From positions 1 through 12,401 of the forward strand of contig DMKK01000074.1 in NCBI GenBank assembly GCA_003454335.1: DNA of 12,401 nt, given 5' to 3'. Position numbers and translations under genes: made by a program. Source of the DNA: Gammaproteobacteria bacterium (GTDB lineage Bacteria > Pseudomonadota > Gammaproteobacteria > UBA9214). Shown in pieces: positions 1 to 6,770 of the stretch (position 1 is the first letter of the stretch; every line of letters starts with the position of its first letter). Under the pieces are notes generated by a model. It did not search any database. It was not told the DNA's origin and was given only the letters and a program-made list of their open reading frames with translations.

Positions 1-409
1 CCAGCAGGACCAGCAGGACCAGCAAGATCAACAGGGGCAGCAGAATGAAGGTGGTGAGCAGGATGCAGATCAGCAGCAGCCAGCTGATAGCAGCCAGGGC
101 GATACCGGTGAGCAGGGCGAGCAGCAGGACGAGGCTGCCGGTGAGCAACAGCAATCTGCAGAAGAGGAAGAAGCGGCTGCAAAGGAACAGCAGGCCGCAC
201 CACAGGAAGCCGGGGATAAAGGTGAGCAGGGGGATCAACAGGCTCAAGCTGCTGAGGCCAACCCACTGGACAGTGAAGAGAAACAGGCAGCAGAACAATG
301 GTTGCGACGTATTCCGGATGATCCCGGTGGTTTGTTGCGGCGCAAGTTTTTATACCAGTATCGTCAGCAGGGACAGGGCGTTGCTGCAGATAACCAGCAG
401 GCATGGTAA
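1..409 (+). CDS. C-terminal part of a VWA/TPR-domain Bat protein (BatB/BatC type), 5' end outside window
   Basis: The reading frame is open from base 2 and ends at TAA 407-409, giving 135 residues of a protein whose start lies outside the window. The first 90 or so residues are low-complexity and rich in Gln, Glu, Asp and Ala. They are followed by a conserved tail, residues 99-120 of the fragment, containing QWLRRIPDDPGGLLRRKF. From memory of the family, this tail closes the fused von Willebrand A/TPR proteins encoded just before batD in gammaproteobacterial aerotolerance (Bat) operons. Those are membrane-anchored proteins with a periplasmic TPR part. The VWA and TPR domains themselves are not visible here. 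The stop overlaps the start of batD by seven bases, which fits translational coupling. The family is fairly sure; the exact function of Bat proteins remains poorly defined. Confidence 0.8.
   Translation, partial: QQDQQDQQDQQGQQNEGGEQDADQQQPADSSQGDTGEQGEQQDEAAGEQQQSAEEEEAAAKEQQAAPQEAGDKGEQGDQQAQAAEANPLDSEEKQAAEQWLRRIPDDPGGLLRRKFLYQYRQQGQGVAADNQQAW
2..28 (+). repeat. 9-bp tandem repeat encoding Gln-Gln-Asp units
   Basis: Three consecutive 9-base units are seen: CAGCAGGAC twice, then CAGCAAGAT. Each encodes Gln-Gln-Asp, in frame with the Bat protein fragment. The array runs to the left edge of the window, so its full copy number is unknown. In-frame length variation would leave the protein intact. 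Confidence 0.65.
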
Positions 410-2172
410 GCATTATGAAGTTTGGTAACTACTTTGCATTGCTATTACTGTTGCTGGTGTCACAGTCACTCTGGGCCGATGTGGCCGCCACTCTCAGCCG
501 TAATACTATCTATGCTGATGACACGGTCACGTTGATTATCGAGTCGGATGACAGAAATCAATCCGGCGAGCCGGATCTTGCTGTGCTGCAACAGAATTTT
601 GAAGTACTCGGAACCCGCAACAGCAAGCAGGTGCAAATCGTTAACGGGCGGCGCACCGACAGGCAGCAGTGGCATATCGAGCTGGCACCCAAAAACACGG
701 GCACTGTGACCATTCCGGCAATCCCCGTGGGTAATGCAGCAACCACGCCGCTGCAATTGACGGTAAAAGAACAGCCGACTGCAGTGGCCGCAGGTAGTGA
801 TCAGCCGATATTTATCAAGGTGAGTATTGAACCGGCAGATGCGACTGCCTGGGTGCAACAGCAAATTCAGTACACCTTGCAGTTGTATTTTCGCGAGTCC
901 CTTGCAGAAGGCAGTTTTGACGGTCCAAATGTTGAAAACGCCCTGGTGGAACGTCTCGGAGAAGACCGCCGGTATGAAACGACAGTCAATGGTGAGCAGT
1001 ACCAGGTGATTGAACGTCATCACGCCATCTTCCCGGAACAAAGCGGCAAGCTGGTCATACCCGCCGTCGTGTTTAACGGGCGAATGGCGGGCGCACTGCG
1101 GAAGCCCTCCACGGGTATGGGTTCAATGCTGGAGCGCTTCATGGGCAATAACCTGGTGCGTACACCGGGTAAACGCATTCGCCTGCGCAGCAAGGAAATC
1201 ATACTGAATGTGCGCGCGCGACCCGCGTCTTATGATGGTCAGTACTGGTTGCCGAGCGAGCAGGTCGTCCTCCGTGACAGCTGGGCAGAGGGTCCGCCCG
1301 AGTTCCATGCGGGTGAGCCGGTGACGCGGACGATTACCCTGGAAGCAAAGGGGCTGGAGTCTTCACACCTGCCGGATATCAGTCTTCCGGAGCCAACTGG
1401 CATGCGCATATACCCGGAGAAACCGGAACATACAACGCGGACGGATGGTGAGTGGGTCTATGGCAGTACCAAGCAGGCGGTGGCCTATGTGCCGACTGCA
1501 ATGGGCCGGATTACGATTCCGGAGATTAAGGTGGACTGGTGGGATACGGACAAGCAGCAGCAGCGCAGTGCGGTGCTGCCCGCCTGGGAGGTGAACGTGC
1601 TGCCGGGCGATGCCGGATTGGTCGAGGCATTGCCGCCGCCGGACCCTGTTGATGCCACCGCCCGGGAGGCTGTTACGAAAGTCACTGATGCGCCGCCTGC
1701 GGAAGAACCACGGGGTGTCAGCAGCCTGCAATGGTCATTGTTGCTTGCCGGGCTGGCCGCAGTTTTGCTGTTGCTGTTATTGTTTTTACAGCGTCGCAAA
1801 CAGCAGCACAGTGCAGCGGCAGAAATACATATGCCTGCGGGCAAACAGCAGCTCAAGGCAGCCGAAACCCTGCTGGCACAGGCCTGTCAGGATAATGATC
1901 CGCAGACCGCAGCCAGGGCCCTGCTGCAGTGGGCCGCTGCAAAGTGGCCGGATGATGCCCCGCGTAACCTCGGCAGTCTGGCACAGCAACCGGTTACGGG
2001 TGGCAAGGAGATACGCGAACTTGACCAGGCCTTGTATGCAACAGGTTCACAACACTGGCAGGGCGCAGCCTTGTGGCAGGTCTTCAGGCAAGGGCTGGAA
2101 CCAGTGGTAACCGAAGGTCCAGCCCGGCAGGATGGTTTGTCACCCCTTTATCCGGACTGGAAGGTACGCTAA
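403..2172 (+). CDS. batD: BatD-family membrane protein (aerotolerance operon)
   Basis: Encodes 589 residues. It begins with a hydrophobic signal peptide (residues 5-25, cleavage near LWA-DV). A long extracytoplasmic part of beta-sandwich character follows (about 26-440), with family-typical segments such as IELAPKNTGTVTIPAI near 92-107 and FPEQSGKLVIPAV near 210-222. One transmembrane helix lies at about 443-463, directly followed by basic residues RRK, and a cytoplasmic tail of about 125 residues closes the protein. This order matches the BatD (oxygen tolerance) family in length and topology. The ATG at 403 overlaps the stop of the upstream VWA/TPR gene; a second ATG at 415 would also leave a good signal peptide, and neither has a strong ribosome site. 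BatD is thought to work with the VWA Bat proteins and a MoxR ATPase at the inner membrane, but its molecular role is unsettled. Confidence 0.88.
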   Translation: MVSIMKFGNYFALLLLLLVSQSLWADVAATLSRNTIYADDTVTLIIESDDRNQSGEPDLAVLQQNFEVLGTRNSKQVQIVNGRRTDRQQWHIELAPKNTGTVTIPAIPVGNAATTPLQLTVKEQPTAVAAGSDQPIFIKVSIEPADATAWVQQQIQYTLQLYFRESLAEGSFDGPNVENALVERLGEDRRYETTVNGEQYQVIERHHAIFPEQSGKLVIPAVVFNGRMAGALRKPSTGMGSMLERFMGNNLVRTPGKRIRLRSKEIILNVRARPASYDGQYWLPSEQVVLRDSWAEGPPEFHAGEPVTRTITLEAKGLESSHLPDISLPEPTGMRIYPEKPEHTTRTDGEWVYGSTKQAVAYVPTAMGRITIPEIKVDWWDTDKQQQRSAVLPAWEVNVLPGDAGLVEALPPPDPVDATAREAVTKVTDAPPAEEPRGVSSLQWSLLLAGLAAVLLLLLLFLQRRKQQHSAAAEIHMPAGKQQLKAAETLLAQACQDNDPQTAARALLQWAAAKWPDDAPRNLGSLAQQPVTGGKEIRELDQALYATGSQHWQGAALWQVFRQGLEPVVTEGPARQDGLSPLYPDWKVR

Positions 2173-2194
2173 CAGACTGATGTGCGCTGTATTT

Positions 2195-2286
2195 GATGGG
2201 TACGTCACTGCGTTCCTTTACCCATCCTACATTATTGGCGCGGTAGTTTTGTAGGATGGGTAAAGAAGCGCAGCGACGTACCCATC
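2195..2286. repeat. REP-like palindromic pair, back-to-back (copy 1)
   Basis: Two 36-base arms, 2195-2230 and 2251-2286, are inverted copies of each other, agreeing at 33 of 36 positions, with 20 bases between them. Read outward, each arm starts with GTAG and then has GATGGGTA ... TACCCATC, an imperfect hairpin of its own. A GTAG foot followed by a palindrome is the known design of REP elements, which are spread by RAYT-type transposases. This pair has its GTAG ends facing inward. It lies between the convergent genes batD and purU, so it may end transcription or protect mRNA 3' ends on both sides. No U-tract is present. Related copies are at 9208-9293 and 12339-12401. Confidence 0.8.
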
Positions 2287-2302
2287 ATGGCTTGTCCTCC
2301 TG

Positions 2303-3166
2303 CTACTGAAAAACAATCGTTTTCTTGCCACAAACCAGGACACGGTATTCGGTATGAAACTGCAGTGCCCGTGCCAGCACCAGTCGCTCCAGATCCCTGC
2401 CTTTCCTTTTTAAATCACTGACAGTATCCCGGTGCGATATCTGGATGACATCCTGTTCGATGATGGGTCCGGTATCCAGGTCCTCGGTGACAAAATGGCT
2501 GGTGGCGCCGATTATTTTCACGCCTCGCTGGTGCGCCTGCTTATACGGGTCCCCGCCAATGAATGCGGGTAAAAACGAGTGGTGAATATTGATAATGTTG
2601 TCCGGGTATTGCTGGATGAACTGTGGCGACAGAATCTGCATATAACGGGCCAGAACAACCGTATCGATGGCGTGTTCCTGTAATAGTTTCAGCTCGTCTG
2701 CTTCCTGTTGCAGTTTGTTTTCCGCAGTAATCGGGAAGACATGGAACGGGATGGAATGGTGCTCGGCCAATGGCTTGAGATCAGGATGATTGGAAATGAT
2801 TAGCGGTATGTCCACCGCGTATTCGCCAATACTGTGTCGCCACAGAATTTCCTGCAGGCAATGGTCATGCCGGGAGACAAACAGGGCGATCTTTTGCCGT
2901 TTCTCCAGAAAGCTGATATTCCACTGGGCATTGAATTCCTTTGCAAGCGGGGTAAAGGCAGCATCAAGATCTGCTGGCGAAATAGAAAAATTTTTCATAT
3001 CCCAGGCGATGCGCAGGGAGAATATCCCGTCATCCGGCTCAACGTGTTCATCGAGATCAAGGATGTTGCCACCCCGTTCAAAAATGAAATGGGATATTCT
3101 TGAAACCAGTCCGACATTGTCGGGACAGGACAGGAGCAAGAGGGCGGTTAACGGGTCGTTTGCCAA
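2303..3166 (-). CDS. purU: Formyltetrahydrofolate deformylase PurU
   Basis: Encodes 287 residues, a normal PurU length. It hydrolyses 10-formyl-tetrahydrofolate to formate and tetrahydrofolate in the cytoplasm, balancing one-carbon pools and supplying formate for purine synthesis. An N-terminal ACT domain (residues about 6-85, with LLLLSCPDNVGLVSRIS) is followed by a formyltransferase-fold domain (about 92-287). Catalytic-type residues are Asn193 and His195 in NIHHSFLPAF and Asp231 in EDLDTGPI, the Asn-His-Asp set of the PurN/PurU fold. The start is TTG (3166-3164), because the ACT domain begins almost immediately and an in-frame TAA lies seven codons upstream; GGTGA a few bases before it may serve as ribosome site. 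The gene stands alone, converging on batD. Its promoter should lie in the roughly 90 bases between it and the terminator at 3262-3294, where I see no convincing motif or riboswitch. Confidence 0.93.
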   Translation of the reverse strand: MANDPLTALLLLSCPDNVGLVSRISHFIFERGGNILDLDEHVEPDDGIFSLRIAWDMKNFSISPADLDAAFTPLAKEFNAQWNISFLEKRQKIALFVSRHDHCLQEILWRHSIGEYAVDIPLIISNHPDLKPLAEHHSIPFHVFPITAENKLQQEADELKLLQEHAIDTVVLARYMQILSPQFIQQYPDNIINIHHSFLPAFIGGDPYKQAHQRGVKIIGATSHFVTEDLDTGPIIEQDVIQISHRDTVSDLKRKGRDLERLVLARALQFHTEYRVLVCGKKTIVFQ

Positions 3167-3261
3167 TGGATCACCATGAACTGTTTATTTGTGCCGGTAA
3201 ACTGTGCCGCAGGATGCGTTGCTTTGCCATGCTACATCCTACATATTATTAATTTTTCGGG

Positions 3262-3294
3262 GAAAAAAAAGACCCGCATGGAGCGGGTCTTTTT
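3262..3294 (-). terminator. Intrinsic terminator of the hydrolase-mlaA unit
   Basis: A perfect stem, GACCCGC at 3271-3277 with GCGGGTC at 3283-3289 and a five-base loop, extends with flanking A/T pairs. On the minus strand it is followed by a run of eight U (A3263-A3270 on the + strand). It lies about 20 bases beyond the mlaA stop, so it ends that transcript and insulates purU downstream. Five T also follow the stem on the + strand, so it could work in both directions. Confidence 0.9.
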
Positions 3295-3313
3295 GGGGTT
3301 GCTTTAACCGCGG

Positions 3314-4114
3314 TTAATCAGCAATCAACAATTCACGTTGCTGGTTGAACAGGTAGCGCACCTTGTTGTACTCGAACGGTGAGCCCAGCATGCCGTAGCG
3401 GAAATGGTTGATGTCGCGCTGGTTCAGGGCATCAGCACCTTTCAGTAACCAGCCGCCGAGATCATAACGTGACTGTGCTTCCCTGACGCCCAGAAAATCG
3501 ATCTCTTTTTCGACGACGTAGTCGGTGACCAGTCCGGTGGTATCGCGCAGGTTGCTGGGGCCAAAGATTGGCAGTACCAGGAAGGGGCCGGCACCGACAC
3601 CCCAGTGTCCCAGTGTCTGTCCAAAGTCTTCATTGGCACGGTCTATTTCAAACCATTCGGTGGCCGGATCCCACAGGCCAAGGATTCCGACGGTGGAATT
3701 GATGACCAGGCGCCAGGAACTGACGACGGTTCTTTCGATCTTGAGCTGGAAGAGCGAGTTGTAGATGTTCGGAATCTCACCGATATTGGCCCAGAAGTCC
3801 TGGAAGCGGTTACGGACGAACTGCGGGAAGACGAAGCGGTAAGCACCCAAAGCCGGTAAAAACACATACTCGTCGAACAGGCGGTTGAAGGCATAGACGC
3901 GTTTGTTCATTGGTTCCAGCGGGTCATAGACATCGAGAAAGTCCAGGGGGTTGGCACGTGCCTCTTTATCGATATAAAACTGTTGGTCGCGCAGTTTGCT
4001 GATGTCGCCCAGTTCGCTGATATCAGCCGCTGCAAAAGCGGGTGATGTTGCTGCAGCAAACCACACGCCGGCGACCATGGCGAGAGGTAGTAATTGACGT
4101 AAGTAAGTAATCAT
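3314..4114 (-). CDS. mlaA: MlaA/VacJ-family outer-membrane phospholipid-removal protein, without lipobox
   Basis: Encodes 266 residues. MlaA is a ring-like protein in the inner leaflet of the outer membrane that extracts misplaced phospholipids and hands them to the periplasmic Mla carrier. Family hallmarks are clear: DPLEPMNKRVYAFN at 64-77 and FGQTLGHWGVGAGPFLVLPI at 164-183, followed by FGPSNLRD. The N terminus is a signal peptide of about 28 residues ending SPAFA-AA, a signal peptidase I type site. There is no cysteine anywhere in the protein, so it cannot be lipidated as E. coli MlaA is. ATG 4114-4112 has a GAG about 9 bases upstream. It starts 21 bases after the hydrolase gene and very probably shares its promoter; the terminator at 3262-3294 follows. 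Family assignment is secure; membership in a complete Mla pathway cannot be judged from this window. Confidence 0.92.
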   Translation of the reverse strand: MITYLRQLLPLAMVAGVWFAAATSPAFAAADISELGDISKLRDQQFYIDKEARANPLDFLDVYDPLEPMNKRVYAFNRLFDEYVFLPALGAYRFVFPQFVRNRFQDFWANIGEIPNIYNSLFQLKIERTVVSSWRLVINSTVGILGLWDPATEWFEIDRANEDFGQTLGHWGVGAGPFLVLPIFGPSNLRDTTGLVTDYVVEKEIDFLGVREAQSRYDLGGWLLKGADALNQRDINHFRYGMLGSPFEYNKVRYLFNQQRELLIAD

Positions 4115-4135
4115 TTTGTATTCTCGCTGGTGTGT

Positions 4136-5482
4136 TTAGTTGTTGAAGAAGTCGAGCATGTAGGCAACATTATCCTTGTAATCCATGTTGCCGCAGTGAC
4201 CACCAGAGGGGTAAATCTTGGCGCGGTTACCCAGTGTCGACTGCAGGTACTCGATATCACCAGGACCCAGGATGATGTCGTCCTGGTTGGTCATGACACC
4301 GACAGACGGGTTGTTGCGCAGATAATCTTCGATGGCAAACAGGCTGACCTTCTGAATGATGTCTTCCTGGGTGTCGCCGGGATGACGTTCCTGCCACCAG
4401 GGGACGACCATCTTGTCGAAGTAGTCAAGGAAGCGCCAGCGCAACGAGCGTTTGTACCAGTAGCCACTTTGACTGGAAACCGGGCTGTAATTCTCGTCTG
4501 CCGGGATAATCCAGCCGGTGTGATTCAGGGCGTCCGAGGTGAAGGCCAGATCAGCCGATGAAAACAGGAATGAAATACCGATCAGTACCGCCACATCGTC
4601 CGTCGGCAATGCCTGGTCGCTCTTTTGAATTTCAAACAGGGTTTCCGGTCCGAACTTGACACCACCGCCGCTTTCATTGAAATACCTGCCCACCCGTTCA
4701 AAGACATCTGCAAAGAGTTTCGCTCCAGTTGCATCCGGGTGTCTTTTTACATATTCAGGAATAAGTGCATCAAGATTGGATACGGAGGTGTAGAGATTCA
4801 CCGGCGGGTTGATCATCAATACCTTGTCGAAATTGATTTGCTTGCGCTGGGTATCCAGATAGCCCACAAAGGCAGAATCGATGCCGCCAAGACTGTAACC
4901 GGTGACATATTTTTCAGTGATCTCGATGTCATCCTGGACCTTGTCCAGGGCCGTTGTCATCACCTTGTACAGGTCTTCGGCATCGTAGTTCGTCAGGCCC
5001 GGCATGTGGGTGCTGGACGCGGCTGCCATGAAGGGTGGCTTGGTGGGGGATGAAATGGTGATGACGTGATAGCCGGCCTGGTAGAAGGTGTCGAGTAGGA
5101 ACAGGACCTTCGGTGAGTTATAGGCCGCACCGGTGCCGGCGATGACGAAAATGAGCGGTGCCGGGCCTTCTTGCCTGGCGAACAGCAGTTTCATGTCTGC
5201 CAGTCCATAGGCACCGGCAAGGGTAATATCATTCAGGTCCTTTTCCAGGTTTACTGTCAGGATCTTTTTCTTGACCTTGCGGGGATTATCCCACTTGTAG
5301 ACATCAGCAGGGGGCGTCCCCAGAACAGTTGCTTCGTAGGGATTCTTGATCGGGTAGTTGTAGCCCGAGGTATCGGTACTCACTGGTGTCGAGGGTGCCG
5401 GGCTGTCTGGGGTACTTGCGCAACCCGCCAGCAATGCGGCTGAGGTAATAGCCAGTAAAATCGATCTTAAGAATATTGCCAT
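4136..5482 (-). CDS. Outer-membrane-type lipoprotein with alpha/beta-hydrolase fold (putative lipase or esterase)
   Basis: Encodes 448 residues from ATG 5482, chosen because AGGA lies eight bases upstream; the ATG at 5488 would place AGGA only two bases away and adds two residues. A signal peptide ends in a classic lipobox LLAGC with Cys21. The next residue is Ala rather than Asp, so outer-membrane sorting is expected. A Pro/Ser/Thr-rich linker follows. The hydrolase part has VIAGTGAAY at about 113-121 (possible oxyanion-hole loop), nucleophile elbow GYSLGG with Ser197, TNQDD near 398-402 (candidate acid Asp401/402) and GGHCGNMD with His429, in the order Ser-Asp-His usual for the fold. Substrate is unknown. 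It is immediately upstream of mlaA in one operon, which hints at a phospholipid or other envelope ester as substrate; this is inference. I recognise the fold, not a named family. Confidence 0.82.
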   Translation of the reverse strand: MAIFLRSILLAITSAALLAGCASTPDSPAPSTPVSTDTSGYNYPIKNPYEATVLGTPPADVYKWDNPRKVKKKILTVNLEKDLNDITLAGAYGLADMKLLFARQEGPAPLIFVIAGTGAAYNSPKVLFLLDTFYQAGYHVITISSPTKPPFMAAASSTHMPGLTNYDAEDLYKVMTTALDKVQDDIEITEKYVTGYSLGGIDSAFVGYLDTQRKQINFDKVLMINPPVNLYTSVSNLDALIPEYVKRHPDATGAKLFADVFERVGRYFNESGGGVKFGPETLFEIQKSDQALPTDDVAVLIGISFLFSSADLAFTSDALNHTGWIIPADENYSPVSSQSGYWYKRSLRWRFLDYFDKMVVPWWQERHPGDTQEDIIQKVSLFAIEDYLRNNPSVGVMTNQDDIILGPGDIEYLQSTLGNRAKIYPSGGHCGNMDYKDNVAYMLDFFNN

Positions 5483-5575
5483 GTTCATCTTCCTGCTTTT
5501 GGTTTTGCCCGCTGCAAATCAGGGTGAGGGTGACTCAATATTGCCCTGCGTTTAGCGGTTTAAATAAAATGATGT

Positions 5576-5590
5576 GATGAGGAACTCATC
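5576..5590. promoter_or_regulatory. Perfect 6-bp inverted repeat downstream of the putative hydrolase promoter
   Basis: GATGAG-GAA-CTCATC is a perfect inverted repeat with a three-base centre. On the minus strand it starts about 12 bases after the -10 box proposed at 5602-5607, so it would sit just after the transcription start. That is a position where a repressor could bind, or where a small 5' hairpin could form in the mRNA. A repeat of this size can arise by chance. Confidence 0.3.
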
Positions 5591-5601
5591 GCGCGGGGCG
5601 A

Positions 5602-5630
5602 AGGATAGGAAAGATCCCTTAATGTTTCAA
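5602..5630 (-). promoter_or_regulatory. Putative sigma70 promoter for the hydrolase-mlaA operon
   Basis: Reading the minus strand, TTGAAA (5630-5625; five of six matches to the -35 consensus) is followed after exactly 17 bases by TATCCT (5607-5602; four of six matches to the -10 consensus). Transcription would start near 5595, leaving a leader of about 110 bases before the hydrolase start codon. Confidence 0.45.
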
Positions 5631-5737
5631 GGACTTTATAAGCCTCTGGCGGTAGATATCCACAGGCTCCCTCAGCGGGCGCAGAATGAAAAATACAGAA
5701 AAGTCAATGAGTAATGAATAAGCAGTTATAAAAAATG

Positions 5738-5817
5738 GCCACGGAATCCACGAAAGGACACGGAAAGAAGTCTATTAATGCTTTTATTTTTCCGTGTTTT
5801 TCCGTGGATTCCGTGGC
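5738..5817. repeat. Long palindromic repeat of the CCACGGAATCCACGG type
   Basis: Left arm 5738-5764 and right arm 5791-5817 are inverted copies agreeing at 24 of 27 positions, separated by 26 AT-rich bases. The arms are internally repetitive (CACGGAAtCCACGaAA...ACACGGAAA). It begins 26 bases past the stop of the OmpA-lipoprotein gene, and transcribed from that side it would form a strong hairpin and could act as terminator or RNA stabiliser. It does not resemble the GTAG-footed repeats elsewhere in the window, so it is a separate family. Confidence 0.75.
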
Positions 5818-5842
5818 GATGATATCTTTAGGTTGAAGAGTA

Positions 5843-6538
5843 TTAGGTCAGGGGGGTCAGGATGATCTCCACGCGACGATTCAGGGCACGACCCTCGGGG
5901 GTGTCATTCGTTGCGATGGGGTGTGCGGGTCCCACACCCCGGGTAATGATGCGCTGCGAGACGACTTTCTGGGATTCAAGGTAGCGTGCCACACTGCTGC
6001 CACGGGCCTCGGAGAGCTTCTGATTGTGCTCGAGTGGGCCGGTGCTGTCGGTATGCCCGACAACATCTATGTAGGTCTTTTCGAACTCATTCAATACCAG
6101 GGCCACGGAATCAAGAACCTTGTAAAAATCGGCGGAGATGTTGCTGGAGTCGCTTGCAAAGGTCACGTTACCTGGCATGTTCAGGATAATACTATCGCCA
6201 TTGCGGGTGACGCTGACACCGGTGCTTTGTAACTGCATCCGCAACTTGTCGGCCTCTTTATCCATGTAAAGACCAATGCCGCCACCCGCCAGGGCACCGA
6301 TCCCGGAACCGAGCAGCAGTGCCTTGCGGTTACCGCCAATGAGAATTGCGGTTGCCAGTCCTGCCAGTGCGCCGATCCCGGCACCCTTGCTGGTCTTGTT
6401 GATTTCTTCCTCGCCCGTGTAGGGGTTTGTGGTGGTGCAAGCAGGGACTGCCAGAGTGGCGGCGAGGACGGCGGCCAAAACCCGCATTCCTGCAACCGGG
6501 ACGCGGTGGTGGTGAAGTGTAGCGCTGCTGTCGGTCAT
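5843..6538 (-). CDS. OmpA-family peptidoglycan-binding lipoprotein with glycine zipper (YiaD-like)
   Basis: Encodes 231 residues from ATG 6538, which has GGAG eight bases upstream. The frame stays open 64 codons further, but that extension is Cys/His/Arg-rich, would bury the signal peptide, and is rejected. The signal peptide ends AVPAC with Cys34 as probable lipid-attachment site; Pro in the lipobox is slightly unusual. A glycine-zipper hairpin (about 52-92: GAGIGALAGLATA, then GSGIGALAGGGIGLYMD) should insert in a membrane. The C-terminal OmpA domain (about 115-231) has VVGHTDSTG with Asp164 and LNRRVEI with Arg221, the residues that bind diaminopimelate of peptidoglycan in this fold. Role: tethering the outer membrane to the cell wall. 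It is transcribed divergently from the glycine-zipper/FadL operon. Family is secure; the YiaD-like label rests on domain order. Confidence 0.88.
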   Translation of the reverse strand: MTDSSATLHHHRVPVAGMRVLAAVLAATLAVPACTTTNPYTGEEEINKTSKGAGIGALAGLATAILIGGNRKALLLGSGIGALAGGGIGLYMDKEADKLRMQLQSTGVSVTRNGDSIILNMPGNVTFASDSSNISADFYKVLDSVALVLNEFEKTYIDVVGHTDSTGPLEHNQKLSEARGSSVARYLESQKVVSQRIITRGVGPAHPIATNDTPEGRALNRRVEIILTPLT

Positions 6539-6650
6539 CGTGCTGCTCCTGTGTAGGTCTGTTGCTGGATGGTTGGTGTGTCTGCGGCGGCAGAGTATGC
6601 ACCAATCCTCGTTGTTTTGGGAGAGGTGTGTGCGGCCACTGCAAGTGAGA

Positions 6651-6674
6651 TAAACATTAAACATATCGATGTTT
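6651..6674. promoter_or_regulatory. Direct repeat TAAACAT x2 overlapping a palindrome in the divergent promoter region
   Basis: TAAACAT occurs twice in tandem (6651-6657 and 6658-6664). The second copy overlaps a perfect inverted repeat AAACAT-ATCG-ATGTTT (6659-6674). It lies in the 296-base region between two divergent transcription units and is clearly AT-rich against its surroundings, so it could be a regulator binding site for either side. I find no confident -10/-35 pair for either gene here. Confidence 0.3.
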
Positions 6675-6746
6675 TTTACGGCGATTTGATTCGCATCTTC
6701 CTCCTGCAGGTGATTTCCCCTCTGCAACAAGCTACTATTCTGGTCT

Positions 6747-6770
6747 TGCCGGGATGCCGGGATGCCGGGT
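6747..6770 (+). repeat. 8-bp tandem repeat, three copies
   Basis: TGCCGGGA, TGCCGGGA and TGCCGGGT follow each other directly. They lie 65-88 bases before the start of the glycine-zipper gene, in its probable leader or promoter. Function unknown; slippage could change spacing between upstream elements and the gene. Confidence 0.6.

Larger units (their letters stand above)
5489..5842. other. Intergenic region between the OmpA-lipoprotein gene and the hydrolase-mlaA operon
   Basis: This 354-base stretch has no credible gene. It holds the 5' untranslated region and promoter of the hydrolase-mlaA unit (minus strand), a short palindrome at 5576-5590, and a long palindromic repeat at 5738-5817 just beyond the stop of the OmpA-lipoprotein gene. 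The stretch between about 5640 and 5737 is AT-rich in its right half and otherwise shows nothing I can assign. Confidence 0.7.

Noticed and set aside
45..428. 127-codon + strand reading frame starting at ATG 45
   Set aside because: It is out of frame with the Bat protein fragment, whose frame ends in the recognisable IPDDPGGLLRRKF tail at 407-409. The Arg/Ser/Asn-rich translation is a shadow of the Gln-rich coding repeat.
466..1041. 191-codon minus-strand frame inside batD
   Set aside because: It is antisense to a well-supported gene, has no recognisable motif or ribosome site, and is explained by the codon use of batD.
2195..2286. Possible CRISPR repeat units or insertion-sequence ends
   Set aside because: The units are inverted pairs, not regularly spaced direct repeats with unique spacers, and no transposase gene lies between or beside them.
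3225..3245. CTACATCCTACAT resembling the CCATCCTAC foot of the REP family
   Set aside because: Only about ten bases match and no palindrome accompanies them; possibly a remnant, but too short to claim.
3167..3260. Possible riboswitch upstream of purU
   Set aside because: Fewer than 95 bases remain after the mlaA terminator, and I see no conserved riboswitch core or anti-terminator structure.
4130..4561. 143-codon + strand frame opposite the hydrolase C terminus
   Set aside because: The hydrolase motifs on the minus strand explain this stretch; the + strand product has no support.
6539..6730. N-terminal extension of the OmpA-lipoprotein by 64 codons
   Set aside because: The extension would hide the signal peptide and lipobox, and the ATG at 6538 has a strong ribosome site.
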